This document shows, piece after piece, positions 1 to 11,946 of a stretch of DNA of 64,000 bases; within the stretch, counting starts at the first letter, position 1; the number at the start of each line of letters is the position of its first letter. The notes under the pieces were generated by a model that saw nothing but the letters and a program-made list of their open reading frames with translations, was not told where the DNA came from and searched no databases. The position numbers and the translations under genes were made by a program. Source of the DNA: Plenodomus lindquistii (taxonomy: Eukaryota > Ascomycota > Dothideomycetes > Pleosporales > Leptosphaeriaceae); the NCBI GenBank assembly GCA_025504975.1, contig JANUWI010000021.1, positions 186,001 through 250,000 on the forward strand, read 5' to 3'.

Positions 1-795
1 CTATACTTAGAAAAGTATATTATATTTAATATTTTACTAGATCTATAGTATATAAATTATTTATAATATAAAAAAGTACTAAATTTAAAGTAGTACTAGA
101 GTTTATACTCTAAAATCTAGTTATAAACTATATAATAAAGTTAAACCTAGATTATTTTTATTTAGTATAGTAGGTAATTTATACTAAGTATAAATAGCTT
201 TTACTTATAAATTTAGAAGTAAAACTTATAAAAAGTATTATTAAATAACTAAAAAAAAGTACTATTATACTAGCTATAAAAAAAGCTATAAATTATATTT
301 TTAGAGATTTATAGTAGACTAAAAAACTAGAATAGTACTATATATTTATAAATAATAATAATACCTATAATTTACTAAATTAAATTTTACTAACTATTAG
401 AAGTATTAATTTACTATATTTAAAGCTTTTTTATAAACTATAACTTTTTTTTAGAAGCTGTTATTAAAAGATATAATACTACTATTATAGATATATATAA
501 AAATAGCTTAAAAAAACAGTATATAAATTTATTATAAAGTAATAGCTAGAGATAGAAAGTATTATTAAATATAATATATTATTAATTTATTATTATTATA
601 AGTCTATACCTAGCTTTTATAAAATATAGTAACTACTATATTTAATATTTAAGTATTAAAACTTAGTTTTTTTAATAGAAATAGGTAGTATTATAGTTTT
701 AATCTATACTCTTTAATATATTAGAAGTTTAGTAACTACTTTACTTTATTAATACTAGGCTTTAATAGGTTAATATATTTTAGTTAGCTAGAAAT

Positions 796-860
796 AATAT
801 ACTTTATAGATAAGTAGCTAGTATAGATAAGTAGCTAGACTCTACTAAAACTCTACTAAA
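796..860 (+). repeat. Inverted repeat copy A in RIP block
   Basis: These 65 bases match the reverse complement of 2588-2652 with a few mismatches, most of them transitions. The core AAGTAGCTAGTATAGATAAG is shared exactly. The copy contains a short internal duplication of AGATAAGTAGCTAG. It is probably the remains of one repeat family present in both orientations. Confidence 0.7.
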
Positions 861-2587
861 ATATACTTTTATAATAGTACTATATAATAAATAATAATAG
901 TATATAGAAATTATAGTAAGCTAATTTATTTAGAAATATACTTTATTTTTTATTTATATATATATATATTATACCTACTTTTACTATAGTATCTATAGTA
1001 ATATTATATTAGTAATTTTTTTTAGTACGTACTTTTTTAACGCCTTTTTTCTATTACTACACGCTATAAACTCTTTTAAAGTTATTAAATATAGGCCTTT
1101 TTTAACTATAAAAGTACTTTTTTTTATATCTACTTTTTTTTATATAATTTATATTACATACTAGCTTTATTTACTATTTAAAGGTTAATAACTTTATTAT
1201 ATATTAATACTATTTAATACGCTATTAATACTACGCTTTTACTAAACTTTTTAAATATATTAACTATAGTAGTTAGTAAGCTATCTATATACTTTTACAT
1301 TCTCTTTTTAAAAAGCTTTAATTATAATTTAAATTATAAAGTATTATTTAAAGTCTAGAAGTACTAGAGCTTATTATTAGTAGTAAAAAGTAATAGTATA
1401 TATAGTTTTATATTAACGCTAAATATTATAGCTTTTAAATTAAAAAGAACTAAGTTTATACTTTAAAAGCCTTTTAAAATATTACTTTAAATAATAGTAG
1501 TATTAAAGGTATTAATAAAGTATAGTAAAAATTTAATTTTAGTAATATAGTTAATCTAGTTATATATTAGATCTTTACTTTAGTAGCTATATACTTTTTT
1601 TAAAAGTATAAAATAACTAATATAAAATAGCTATAGAAAGTATAAAAATATAAAGGTATATAAAAGGTTATAATTTTATATTTTTTATAGTACTAGTAGA
1701 ATTTAAGTAAGTTATAGCTTTTATAACTATTAACTATAAATAGATATACTATACTAATAGTACGCTTTTTTATATACTTATTAAAATACTTTTACTAGTT
1801 TAGACTAAGCTTTTTATATATCTAGCTATTTTTAGAGACTGTAAAAGCCTAGTTTTAAAGTAGGCTAGGCTATTTATACTAGGTAAAAAAGTAGTATTTA
1901 CTAGTAAAAATAAGAAAAAAAAATAGCCTATTTAATTATATTAATACTCTAGATTACTATAGTTTACTTCTATTACTTTATTATATAGATTTTAGATACT
2001 TTTAATAGTTAGTACTTATAATAACTACTTTAATTAATATAACGCTTATTATAAAGCTTATTTTATTAAAGTTATAAATATTTTTATTCTAGATAATAGA
2101 CTTAGCTTTAGTATTCTCTATAAACTAGAATTAGTTACTAATAGCTACTAGATTTTTATAAAAGGCTTTTTTATAATTATACTTATAATTAAATTTTACA
2201 TTAAATTTAGAGTAATACTTAATAAAGGTTATAGCCTAGTTTTTACTAGTAGAGTTATAGTACTAGGCTTTAAATAAAAAATCTACTATATTTTTAACTA
2301 TAGTAAGCTAGAGTAGAAGTTTTTTTATAGTAAAGTTAAATATATACTTAATAATTACCTTTTTTTTAGTTTTAAATAGCTTTATTAAATTAGGCTTATA
2401 GTTATATTATAAAGTTGTATAAGCGTATTATTAATATAGAGTTTTTTTTAAAACTTTATAAACTATAGTAGTTTTTAGAATAGTATATATTTTATTTTAT
2501 TAGATAGCCTATAATATAAGCTATATTTAAAACTTAATTAAAAACTTTTTTAAATTCTTATATTTAAATATTAATAGTAGTATAAAG

Positions 2588-2652
2588 TTTAGTAAAGTTT
2601 TAATAGAGCCTACCTACTTATCTATACTAGCTACTTACTTATAGAGTATATT
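2588..2652 (-). repeat. Inverted repeat copy B in RIP block
   Basis: Reverse-complement partner of 796-860. The two copies are about 1.7 kb apart and face each other. They could be terminal repeats of one dead element or pieces of two related elements; degradation is too strong to tell. Confidence 0.7.
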
Positions 2653-5560
2653 ACTATATTTTTCTATTTATATATAAAAAACTAGCTTTTTATATAATAT
2701 TTTACTTTTAAAGTAAAATATAAATATTAATTTTAATTACTATATTTAAACTTTTTTATTTTTTATTAAAACTAAAATTATATTTATAACTAAAAAGTAA
2801 ATACTAATAAGTCTATATTTTATAAAAGTTAAATTTTATTTATATTTAACTATACTAATATAATACTTTTTTTATTACTAGTATATTATAGTATTATATT
2901 AGAACTGTTACTTTAAAATAAAATAGTATAGTATTTTAAACTAGATATTATATTAATATAAAACCTTTTTACTACTACTATATTAAATAGTACTAAGTTC
3001 TCTATATACTTTCTATATACATTTTTAGAAATATTTATTATTATTTAAATATCTATTCTAGAGATTTAAAAAAACTAGGTATTTACTTTTACTATAGAAA
3101 TTTCTCTACCTTTTTTAAAAGTGCCTAGCTTAAACTAATTAACTAAATTTCCTAAATAAAAAGCGCCTCTATTATCTAGAATTATACTCTAAATAGTAAA
3201 CAAGTATTAAAATCTATAGTACTATATACTCTATATATTATTATAGATTTCTTTAGTTATAAATTAATAAAAGTAGCTTAAATTACTCTAGAAAAGCTGT
3301 TAAATTCTTTACTTTTAGCTTTATTATTTTATTTATTAGTAGAGCTTTTAGCTTTTATTACTTTTTTAAAAAAGTTTTATTATAGCTTATTAGAATAGGC
3401 TAATAGTTTTTTTTATAAAGTTTATTAGTAAGCGTAGTTTTTATTTAGTAGTAATTACTTAATTCTATTTATAATACCTATTATAGAGTTATATAGCTAA
3501 TTCTTAAGCGTTTATTAGACTATTATCTATATCTATAGTAAAAAAGATTTTTTTTTATTTCTAGTATATAGTATATATTAGTAAAGTTACTTAAAATAGA
3601 TATAATAAATTTAGTTAAGTACTAAAATAATAGTAGTATACTCTAGTACTTTATTTCTAATAATTTTCTAGTATATAGATTTTACTTATATAGATAAAAG
3701 CTTTAGTATAAAAATTTTTAAATAGTTATAAATAGTAATCTAACTTTTTACTTTATTAAACTTATATACTCTAATCTTATTATAAAAAACTATTTACTTC
3801 TACTACTAGTAGCTTATATTATTAGTAGTATAGAGTTTTTATAGATAAATTTAGTATTTAGTTTATACCTAGTATTTAAAACTATTTTCATCTAGAGCTA
3901 ATTTCTTTTAAGTAGTTCTATAAAAGTCTATAAAGTAATAGTTTTAGTTATAATAATATATAAAAAAATATAGTTAAAAAAACTAAAGTTTAATACTAGT
4001 ATTAATTTATTTCTATATAGCTTTAAACTTTTTACTTTTAATAAATTACTACCTTTTATAGATTTTATACTAGACTATTTTAATTTTACTTTACTTAATA
4101 TTATTTTTAGTTAAATAGTCTAGCTTATTAGGTTAGTAATTATAAAAAATAAAAATTAACTTTTTATTAGAATTATAGTATTACTAGACGTTTAAATTTA
4201 TAGTAAATAGATAGTACTATAGAAACTAGTTAAATAAATTAGCTAGACTATTAAAAAGATATATAGTAGCTATACTAGTAGTAATTATTAATATTAGAGT
4301 ATTAGTAATAATTTTAGTATTTAAGTATTAATTTAAAGTCTCTCTATTAAAAAAGAAAAAAATAAATAAAAAATAAAAAAGCGCTATTAGATCTATAACT
4401 ATTATAGAAATAGATATTTAGAAATAATTAGAAAATTAATTTTTATATTACTAGCTAGTAAAAGATTATACTATATATACCTATTCTACGTAGAATTATA
4501 TAGGTATAAATAATAAACCTTTATTAAAAATTCTAAAATTATATAGATATAGTATTAGCTAAGTACTATATATATATAATAAGTTTTATATAATACTAGT
4601 ACTTAATTATAACTAAAGTTTTATAAAGTATAAAAAAGAATATTTAGAATTTCTTTAGAAATCTTATATTTTTCTATTAAATTTTACTAGTTAAAGGTTT
4701 AGAGTATATAGCTAGTTTAGCTATATTAATAGCTACTATATACTAGACTATAGATATAGTATATTATAACTAGTTTATTACCTATTATAAAAAGTAAGTA
4801 TATAGAATAATTAGAAATAAAAAGCTAAAGTTTAAAAAAGCTATAATATAGCTTTTATTTAATTTAAAAAATAAAAACTTATATACTTTCTACTTTTTAT
4901 TAAACTTATAATATAGAATTCTAATAATTTAAAAGCTAGTAAAGTACTATTATAGTACTTTTATTTAGTATACTAATAAACCTATAAATATATATATATA
5001 ATCTACTACTTATTAGCTATATTATATAATTTTAAATACTTTCTAATTTTCTATAATATTTACTTTAATACTATTAGAAAAATAAATTAATAGATATATA
5101 CTAATTTAATTTTAAAGCTTTATATTAAACTATAAATTATATATAAATATAATTTTATACTAGAAAAAAGTAATATTAGTTAATAAAAGCTAGATAAAAA
5201 TATTATTAATTTAATTAAAAAGAAATAGGCTAGTTTAAATTACTACTTTTATATAGTTACTTTATAAATATAACTATTATTAAAACCTACTAGTAGCTTT
5301 TAAAATTATATATTAAAAGATAGTTTATTAAAATATAGGTTTAACCTAGAAGCTAGCCTAAAAAAAGTAAAATAAGTTATTTAGAACTTTATAAATTACT
5401 ATAAAGCTTTAAAACTATTAAGATTTTTAAACATTATTATATTTAGAAAAAACTATTATAAAGTAATAAAAATTACTTTAAAAATATCTCTATATAAGCA
5501 TATTACTACCTATTATATAGCTTTATTAAATTAAAGGTTAATAACACTAAAATACGTGCT

Positions 5561-6078
5561 TAAGTATCGCAAATCTATAGTTCTAGTAAGGATTTTAGTG
5601 TGGTAGGTAAAGCGAAGCCTTTTGGGTGTGCGGGGAATTCTGTTACCCGCGTGCTAGGATGGCGAAAGACGATCTGGAGTCTCCGGCGCTGAAGATGGGC
5701 GGGCGGCTAGCGCGGCGCCTGGTCCGGAACCCAGTTCCGCAGCGAAAAGCCAGGACCGCAGCGACGCTAGAGAACACCAAAGGGAAGTCAAGTGGTATCA
5801 CCGGGCAAGTCGGCGCGAGTATGCGTCTTTGGTCGGTAGATGCCCGAGACGTGGCCCTGTCAATGAGCACACCATTATGCGGTGTTGGCTGTGACAATTG
5901 TGGCGTTCCACCGCATGTGCATACGCATGAGGAGCAAAGACGAACCAGGAGAACACGCGCGTCACACAGCAAACAAGGCCAAGGCGCAAGCGCTTAGTTT
6001 GGAATACAGGTACTCTAGTCCACAAACATGTAACGCTTTCTCTGCTCAACACTCTCCTCTTTCTTAGTATCAATCACT
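5561..6078. other. Transition and upstream region of F-box gene
   Basis: Base composition changes abruptly from AT-rich RIP DNA to balanced, CpG-containing DNA within about 50 bases. Overlapping short frames exist on both strands around 5626-5997, but none has a convincing ATG context or a recognisable domain. The stretch most likely holds the promoter and leader of the F-box gene starting at 6079. Confidence 0.5.
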
Positions 6079-7209
6079 ATGTCGAGCCTTATCAGTCTTC
6101 CCAACGAGTTGCTCGTTCAAGTATCTGAGTATCTCACCAACAAACATGACCTCGGCGCCCTGTGTCAAGTCTCCTCTCAATTTAAAGCCCTCGGACAACA
6201 GATCCTGTTCCGTAGCGTGGTCATTCGTGATCCTGGAACGGACACTCCGGACTTGATCCAGTTTCTGACCTCTCGCCCGGAGGTTGCCAAGGACGTCCAT
6301 GAACTTCACATCAAAGCGCCCATGGAGCCCGCAGACTTGCCCCGAATCGTAAGCGACAACGACAGACATGGGAACTCCGCACGTCCCCCCGCCATGCCCA
6401 TCCTCCCAAATCTGAAAGTACTCAAGATTGTATCTAAGAGCCTCAATCCTCACTGGCTCACATTCCCAAGTCTCGAAATCCTTGAGATCGATTGTCTCCA
6501 ACACGACTATCTTCCCCGTCTCCGCTACGACCTGTATTTACACTCCTCGATCAACGACATTACCCTACTTGTTGGTCAAGAATCCTTTATGCCCGGTCAC
6601 GAGGCTTATGGTGCGCTTCTCATGTTCCTAGCCAACTTTAAAGCCCTGATACGCCTCCAGGTACGGGCCAGCTACGCTCGAGCTCTTGGTCCGGCCACTA
6701 TAAACATGAATAACCTGATTGAGCGTCTTTATCTGTCGCATCGGCGTCTTAAGGCCTTGATCATCCAGGACAGCTACCAGTCGAACTCATGCCGCTATAA
6801 GTGTATGAACGAGGAGGAAAACACTTGGGGCCTCAAGAAGTGCATTGCGCTTGAGCATATCGTCCTTCCGCCGTGGGCTCTAATATATGCTAGTTCCATG
6901 ACTAGTACAACAATGGGCCGGGAGCTGTCCAGTCCCGTCGAAGTACTGCCACCAAATCTGCAGACATTGACAGTGTGCAGTCCATATGCCTATAACTGCA
7001 TGTCATCTTGGCTTGAGAAGATGTTTGCATGCCTGAGCGCGTTCCCAAAGCTAAAGAAGATCAGCCTGGACTACGAACATCATCCACTTCAACAGGGGGG
7101 GGCGTGGTTACCTCTAGAGGACGGGATGTCTCCTCCCGTGGCACTACAGACTCGATTTGAGGAGAGGGGGGTCTCATTGGACTCAGCTTGTCCAATTTGC
7201 CTTGGGTAA
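6079..7209 (+). CDS. F-box domain protein
   Basis: Intronless 376-residue protein starting at an ATG in a favourable context (CACTATGTCG). Residues about 4-45 form an F-box: LPNELLVQVSEYL, then an LGALCQVSSQFKALGQ helix and a typical LFRSVVI end. The rest resembles the leucine-rich-like C-terminal half of fungal F-box proteins, with spaced hydrophobic stretches such as LKVLKIVSKSL and LKKISLDYEH. F-box proteins are known to bind Skp1 and deliver substrates to SCF ubiquitin ligases; the substrate here is unknown. The gene lies about 500 bases from the RIP block yet shows no in-frame stop, so it looks intact. Such genes are numerous and variable in Pleosporales-like genomes. Confidence 0.85.
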   Translation: MSSLISLPNELLVQVSEYLTNKHDLGALCQVSSQFKALGQQILFRSVVIRDPGTDTPDLIQFLTSRPEVAKDVHELHIKAPMEPADLPRIVSDNDRHGNSARPPAMPILPNLKVLKIVSKSLNPHWLTFPSLEILEIDCLQHDYLPRLRYDLYLHSSINDITLLVGQESFMPGHEAYGALLMFLANFKALIRLQVRASYARALGPATINMNNLIERLYLSHRRLKALIIQDSYQSNSCRYKCMNEEENTWGLKKCIALEHIVLPPWALIYASSMTSTTMGRELSSPVEVLPPNLQTLTVCSPYAYNCMSSWLEKMFACLSAFPKLKKISLDYEHHPLQQGGAWLPLEDGMSPPVALQTRFEERGVSLDSACPICLG

Positions 7210-8287
7210 GAGGAGGGGATATAGCCGACGAATTCCCAGATCGGACTATCTGTCAGAGCATGACGTTCGACAAAGCCACCAAGGGGACGGGAGTAATTAA
7301 CGACTATGACTGTTGAGCACGAATTTTGAAGTACTTATAGGCACGAAGCCTGACAGAAGCCGTCCCATAAGAGCTTTTTTAAAAGCATTTGCTTTCTTAA
7401 CAGCAATGTTGTATAGCGCCATGGCCTTATCCCAACTTCCCTTTTCTCATCTACTCTGCGAAATTGTTAATTAGGTTTCCTAGCTGGATCCCTTCCTGTC
7501 TTTGATGTTGCAATTGGCCTTGAATAACGCTGGCTTAAGAAAATGTAAAGTTACGCGTTAAACTGTCTCTATCACGTGTGTTATTATGCTCTTGCTTAAA
7601 GCAGCGTGAATATGTCTCCATCGGCTTACATAGAACTATCCTGGAATAATCTAGGCGGCACTACTAGACTGCATATTCACTACCCTTGTACACAGAATGG
7701 AGGTACTAGCAGCGGCTAAAGCTTGTCGAAATCTACATAACATCTGTCTCTCCTCGCCATCACGGCCTGTCCATAGGCCGTAATACCCAAGATCTGTTAT
7801 GATGAAGAAGTCGCGCATATTAGTGAACAATCCGCACACGCGATCCCAAACGCTGGTCACGCCTGGCTGCAACGCCGAATATCTGGATCGGCGTCTGGGC
7901 TGCACAGAAGTACTGTCAAGTAGAGTGAGCAGCAACCCTTTGCGTGGCCCGCAATACATTCGATGTAGATTTGTTAGATATACCACGCCTGTCTAGTGCG
8001 ACCACCAAACAGCTCCTGCTTGAATTTGACAAGAATCCTGGGCACCTTGCGTTCCTTGAAGATAGGCAATGCGCACAAGTCGCGCAGGGCCCGGTCGGAG
8101 GCGAAGCCATCGTCATACTCGGGGCTGTTGCTATTGCTAAGGGTGGTAAGAGAGGAACATGTATCATGGTTGTGTGGACTGGCATAAAAGTGTGAAACGC
8201 ATAGTGTGGTTCTAAGCTGCTCAGACAGTGAGTGCGAGACATGACCATAGACAGAGACAGCTAGAAGAGGAGGAGAGATTAACACAA
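7210..8287. other. Intergenic, no supported gene
   Basis: Several short overlapping frames on both strands (about 7651-8285) have no recognisable domain and no convincing start. A - strand run near 7974-8180 reads protein-like (motif KFKQELFGGRTR) but ends at a stop without a gene around it; it may be a small relic. Confidence 0.4.
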
Positions 8288-10018
8288 ATGGATATAGAGC
8301 GCAAGGGCGAATTGAATGTCGAGCGCCTGGCCCAGAGCCTTAATAACCCGGGGCGCATTCAAATCAACGGTCTGGGAATACTCCACCAAGCCAGGACCGT
8401 TTAGCGGCAGGCCAGGCGGATTGCCAGCGACGCGTCGAAGCTGCGAAAGCGTCAACACAAAATCTTGTCTGACCGCGGTGGAGCTCCCGCCCTCCCTTTA
8501 AGCCCTCATCTTCCTGCTATGGAGCTCTGGATGCGCGATAGGGGCCTTTTTTTGGTCCCTGCTGGCGATATTGTCGGCAGTCCTCAGCCGCATCCTCACG
8601 GCGTGTTTCTGGGTGGTGCTCCCTTCAGCAATGTTCCCCAAGCTTCCTACACTGCTCCGCCTCCGCCTCCTCAACAGCTTATGTTCTCTATTGCTACTTC
8701 AGCCTTCCTGAACAGCAGCGGGCTTGCCCCTGACTAACTAGGCTATGTCCATCCTGGCCGGGCTTCTAGTGGTCGCAGTTCCTGGCAGTCTCCTTGTCAG
8801 CGTGCCCCTTCTGTGGCCTCTTCTCAGCGCCAGCCTCAATTTTGCCCCCAAAACATCATCCATTGGAACTCATTCGACACCCTCCAGAACGTATGATGCG
8901 ACGCCATAGGGGGAGAGAATTAATAGTTTCTTTCGCCTTTGGAATACATCTGGACTAACATCAACCTCTTAGCGGCTGGCCGCGCAAAGAGACTGCGCGT
9001 CAGCAATGTTTTCAACTTTAGCGACATGGCTATTCTAGATTCGCCATCTCAGACTCGCCATCTCAGATTGGCAGACTCGCCATCTCAGATTTGCAGACTC
9101 GCCATTTCAGACTCGCTATTTCAGATTTGCCATTTCAGATTTGCCATTTCAAATTCGCAGACTCGCCATTGCAGACTCGCCATTTCAGACTCGCTATTTT
9201 AGATTCGCCCTTTTAGATTTGCCTATTTTAGACTTAGCATTTCAACCTTATAAATTAATATACATTTTTAACTTTTACTAATTTTACATTATTTATAAAG
9301 CCTATTAAATCTATTTATAGTGGTAAAATGTTATTAACTATAACTACAACTAAGATAGGCAGTGCCTGTTAAAGCGGTCGACCTTAGTGCAAGATTGCAG
9401 GCTTTTCTAGTCCCCCATTTTGCTTCGGCGGCTTCTCGCTGGGGCTCCTCTTTACTGGCTTCATGTCCTAGCTGCCGGTGCCTACTCTAGGTCAAGCTCC
9501 TCCTACCTCGCTCCATTCTCCTCCTTCTGAGCATCAAGACCCCAGCGGCTGGATTCCTCTCAACCCTCCTCAGGGCTCTCCCACGACCTTCGGGCTCGTT
9601 CTAAATGGAATCCCCCAGGGTCGCAGCCCTTCCGATCACAGTTTTCGTGGCCGCGATTCTGGCGGTGGTAGCCCAATGAAGGTGTCGACTCCTGCTTTTC
9701 TTCCCTCTATGACCACACTGTCTTAGAACACTAGCGTCAGCTCCAAAGGCAGCAGGCACAGGCGGTTTTCGACGCTGAGAGCGCCCTTATTCCTCCCGGG
9801 GGACTTCGCCGCGTTCCTCGCTTCTCGCCGACTCCCTCTCGCCGCGGTCCCTAGGAGTCTGAATGTGGATTCCCTGATAATGGTGGCTGTGGTCAGGCGG
9901 ATCCTTCTGAGCAGCCTGAAGGCTGGGGCAGTGGTGACTCTGATCGTCGTCCCCGTAAGCATGGCCGCCGCGAGCATCGCGACCGCAATCGTCGTGACCG
10001 AAGGCGTTGATGCCTGAT
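8288..10018 (+). pseudogene. Decayed proline-rich gene
   Basis: From ATG 8288 one frame reads MDIERKGELNVERLAQSL and continues through an in-frame TAG (near 8402) into a basic stretch (IASDASKLRKRQHKILS) and a proline-rich part with PPPPPQQ, up to a TAA at 8735-8737. The same frame stays codon-like to about 8895. After a minisatellite and an AT-rich patch, protein-like reading resumes in other frames: a Pro/Ser-rich stretch at 9478-9726, then a tail ending about 10018 with KHGRREHRDRNRRDRRR. The stops are TAG, TAA and TGA, explicable by C-to-T or G-to-A changes. Composition resembles a retroelement gag or an RNA-binding protein, but I do not recognise the family. Treating the pieces as one gene is inference from same-strand order and similar composition. 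Confidence 0.5.
9036..9245 (+). repeat. Minisatellite, about 15-bp units
   Basis: Degenerate tandem repeats built from CAGACTCGCCATTTC, with variants such as CAGATTTGCCATTT and AGATTCGCC, run for about 210 bases. Units differ mainly by C/T and A/G transitions. The array lies in the middle of the decayed proline-rich gene and is followed by an AT-rich patch (about 9245-9350). Confidence 0.85.
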
Positions 10019-10600
10019 CGCAGCGGTACACGCCAGGCACTGTCTAAAACTAGAACTGCATTGACTTTAGCTCTTGCTCTCCTTCTTTTTCTCTTTTTTA
10101 GTTGTTTTTCTAGGTTCTTGTTCATGCTCCTCTGTCCTTCTGTCTTTCCAGGCCGCTGGTGTAACAAAAACAGCCTTTTTATAACTTACAGTCTTGTCCA
10201 TTTGTCCCTAGCTTTTTATATGGTTTCTGCTATGCCTGCAGAGATTCCTATTGCGCGTGCCTGCGCTGGCCCTCCCGTTGTTTTCCTGTAATTAGTGTCG
10301 ATCGAATAAAAGTGAGCTTCTTTGTAGAGTTTTCAAAGTCCTTAATGGCCCGCCCCTCCTGGAAAAGTTGGCCAACCCTTGGCCAGCAACGTAAAGCACG
10401 GTATTAACGACTTCAAAGTCCAAAGGGTTGGAATCAGCACGCCTAGGCGGTATGCGGACCTCTACACCTGCCCTTTGGGCGCCAGGCCCATCAGGTATGT
10501 CTTGGCCACATCTCGCAGCTTGCCACAAGCTCCTTCAGGTAAATTGATCAGGATCTGCAATTACAGGGGCGGCGTCTTGCTGCCTTGACTCCTATGGCTC
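10019..10600. other. Junction region left of retroelement
   Basis: Contains a pyrimidine-rich stretch (10078-10145) and no supported gene. A second LTR matching the candidate at 17481 would be expected near the 3' end of the - strand retroelement, but I could not find one by eye. Weak codon-like reading on the - strand (10292-10528) could be the degraded end of the pol gene. Confidence 0.35.
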
Positions 10601-10620
10601 CAGCATCTCAGCGTCGCCGA

Positions 10621-11501
10621 TCACCACCGAAGGATCAAGCGACTGGCGTTGGTAGAATTCGACAAGCGCAAGCCTGGCTTGCGGCCATTTAGCGGCGTTC
10701 CATCCAGTTCCTTAAGCATGTGGGAGCCCGAGCCCGAAGCGCTTGTGATCCGGTGTGGGCCTGCCCATGGTGCCCATATCCTGAGCGCCGAAGGAGTCCT
10801 TAAGCAACACAAGCGCTCCTGGATGCAGCGGTGCAGTCTGAAGGGTGCGCTTGTTGTCAAACCACTCCTTTCCCCCCTCCCATATGTGCACTATCCGCGC
10901 CACAGCTTCCTGCAGCCGCTCATCCCTTCGCTCGAAGTTCTTTGCCCTCAGCGCAAGCAAGGTTGGTGTAACCCGAACTGTATCCCAAGGCAGCGTCTGC
11001 CAGGTCGGAATGCTAAGATCAATAGGCAGGGGATGCTCCTTGCCGAAGGCCAGAAAAGATGGGCTTTCTCCTGTAGAGTGTTTTGTGGTTACTCGGTCCG
11101 CCCACAAGCCAATGTGGAGATTGTCAACCCAGTTGTCCGCCATCTTCTGAGGCGCTGCTACAAGCTCCTTGTGTCCTCGCTCGATCAGACCCTGTCCTTG
11201 TGGGTGATAAGCACTGCCAACCACTGTTCGGATGCCGTTGTAAGCTGCCATGTCCGCCACTAGCTGTTGATTCTCTGGTCCTCCGCGTACAATCATTTTG
11301 AACGGCAGACCCCAGCGTGCTAACACTTTCCGATCTAAAAACTTGACTACGTTTGCCAAAATGTTTGCCGCTAGAGCCTGCGCTACCAGATACCCTATCA
11401 CCTAGTCGCGAGCGACTACCAGGCACTTCATGCCATTTCGGCCATCGGGCATGTAGACGATGTCCAAGGTATCCCATCTCCAAGACTGCTCCGAGCCTCA
11501 T
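10621..11501 (-). pseudogene. Retrotransposon integrase domain
   Basis: The main frame (10712-11401) carries the integrase core signature: the GGPEN segment that normally follows the second catalytic Asp, then YHPQGQGLIERGH with the catalytic Glu. The Asp expected just before GGPEN is replaced (VRGGPEN instead of SDGGPEN). Upstream, a TAG follows LVVARD near 11403; the first Asp lies in LDIVYMPD further upstream. A frameshift near 10665 separates RKPGLRL from the likely continuation VEFYQRQ. A catalytic loss, a stop and a frameshift together make this inactive. Confidence 0.8.
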
Positions 11502-11946
11502 ATCGGATGGAGTTCCTCCTCGACCAAGAGATTGGAGTGCAGCTGGTACTGTTCACAGCTTCGGACATGCTCCTCAGCGTTCTTGTAGAGATTCAGTAAC
11601 GACTGCAGACTTTTCGGCCAGGTGTTCTCTCAACCCCGGTGGCCACATTCCAGCGCAGTCGGATTTTTCCGCTGTTTCTTCAGGTCGTCGACGACTCGGC
11701 GCATGGCCAGATCCTATCCAGGTTGAGCACACAGCGCCGCTCAGACAATTTTGTACTGTGCGGCTTCTCTCCGAAGTTGGCGTAGTTGTTGGCGAGACAG
11801 TCCGCCGGGATTCTTAAGCGTGAGCAACCAGTACGCGATCTCTCGCAAGTGATCAGTTACTAGCTCTGCAGGCACTTCGCTGTCGTAGGCCGTCGCAGAT
11901 GTTGGCCACTAGATCTGCCCTGGGGCGGCTGCGCCTTCAACAAGGC

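Larger units (their letters stand above)
1..5560. repeat. RIP-degraded AT-rich block
   Basis: The stretch is almost entirely A and T, with TpA the dominant dinucleotide. C is nearly always followed by T (CTA, CTT, CTAG). CpA and TpG are very rare: isolated cases lie near 511, 1155 and 1290 for CpA and near 468, 1845 and 2412 for TpG. Depletion of CpA and TpG with excess TpA is the known product of RIP, which converts CpA to TpA in repeated DNA of ascomycetes. No reading frame of useful length survives on either strand. The block most likely represents several transposable elements mutated beyond recognition. An inverted repeat pair lies inside it. The right edge is sharp, between about 5540 and 5600. 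Confidence 0.9.

Noticed and set aside
5626..5997. Overlapping 60-123-codon frames on both strands beside the RIP edge
   Set aside because: No good ATG start, no domain, and GC-rich DNA keeps both strands open by chance.
10007..10291. Hydrophobic 94-residue frame
   Set aside because: Hydrophobicity comes from a pyrimidine run (TTC/CTT/TTT codons); no gene context.
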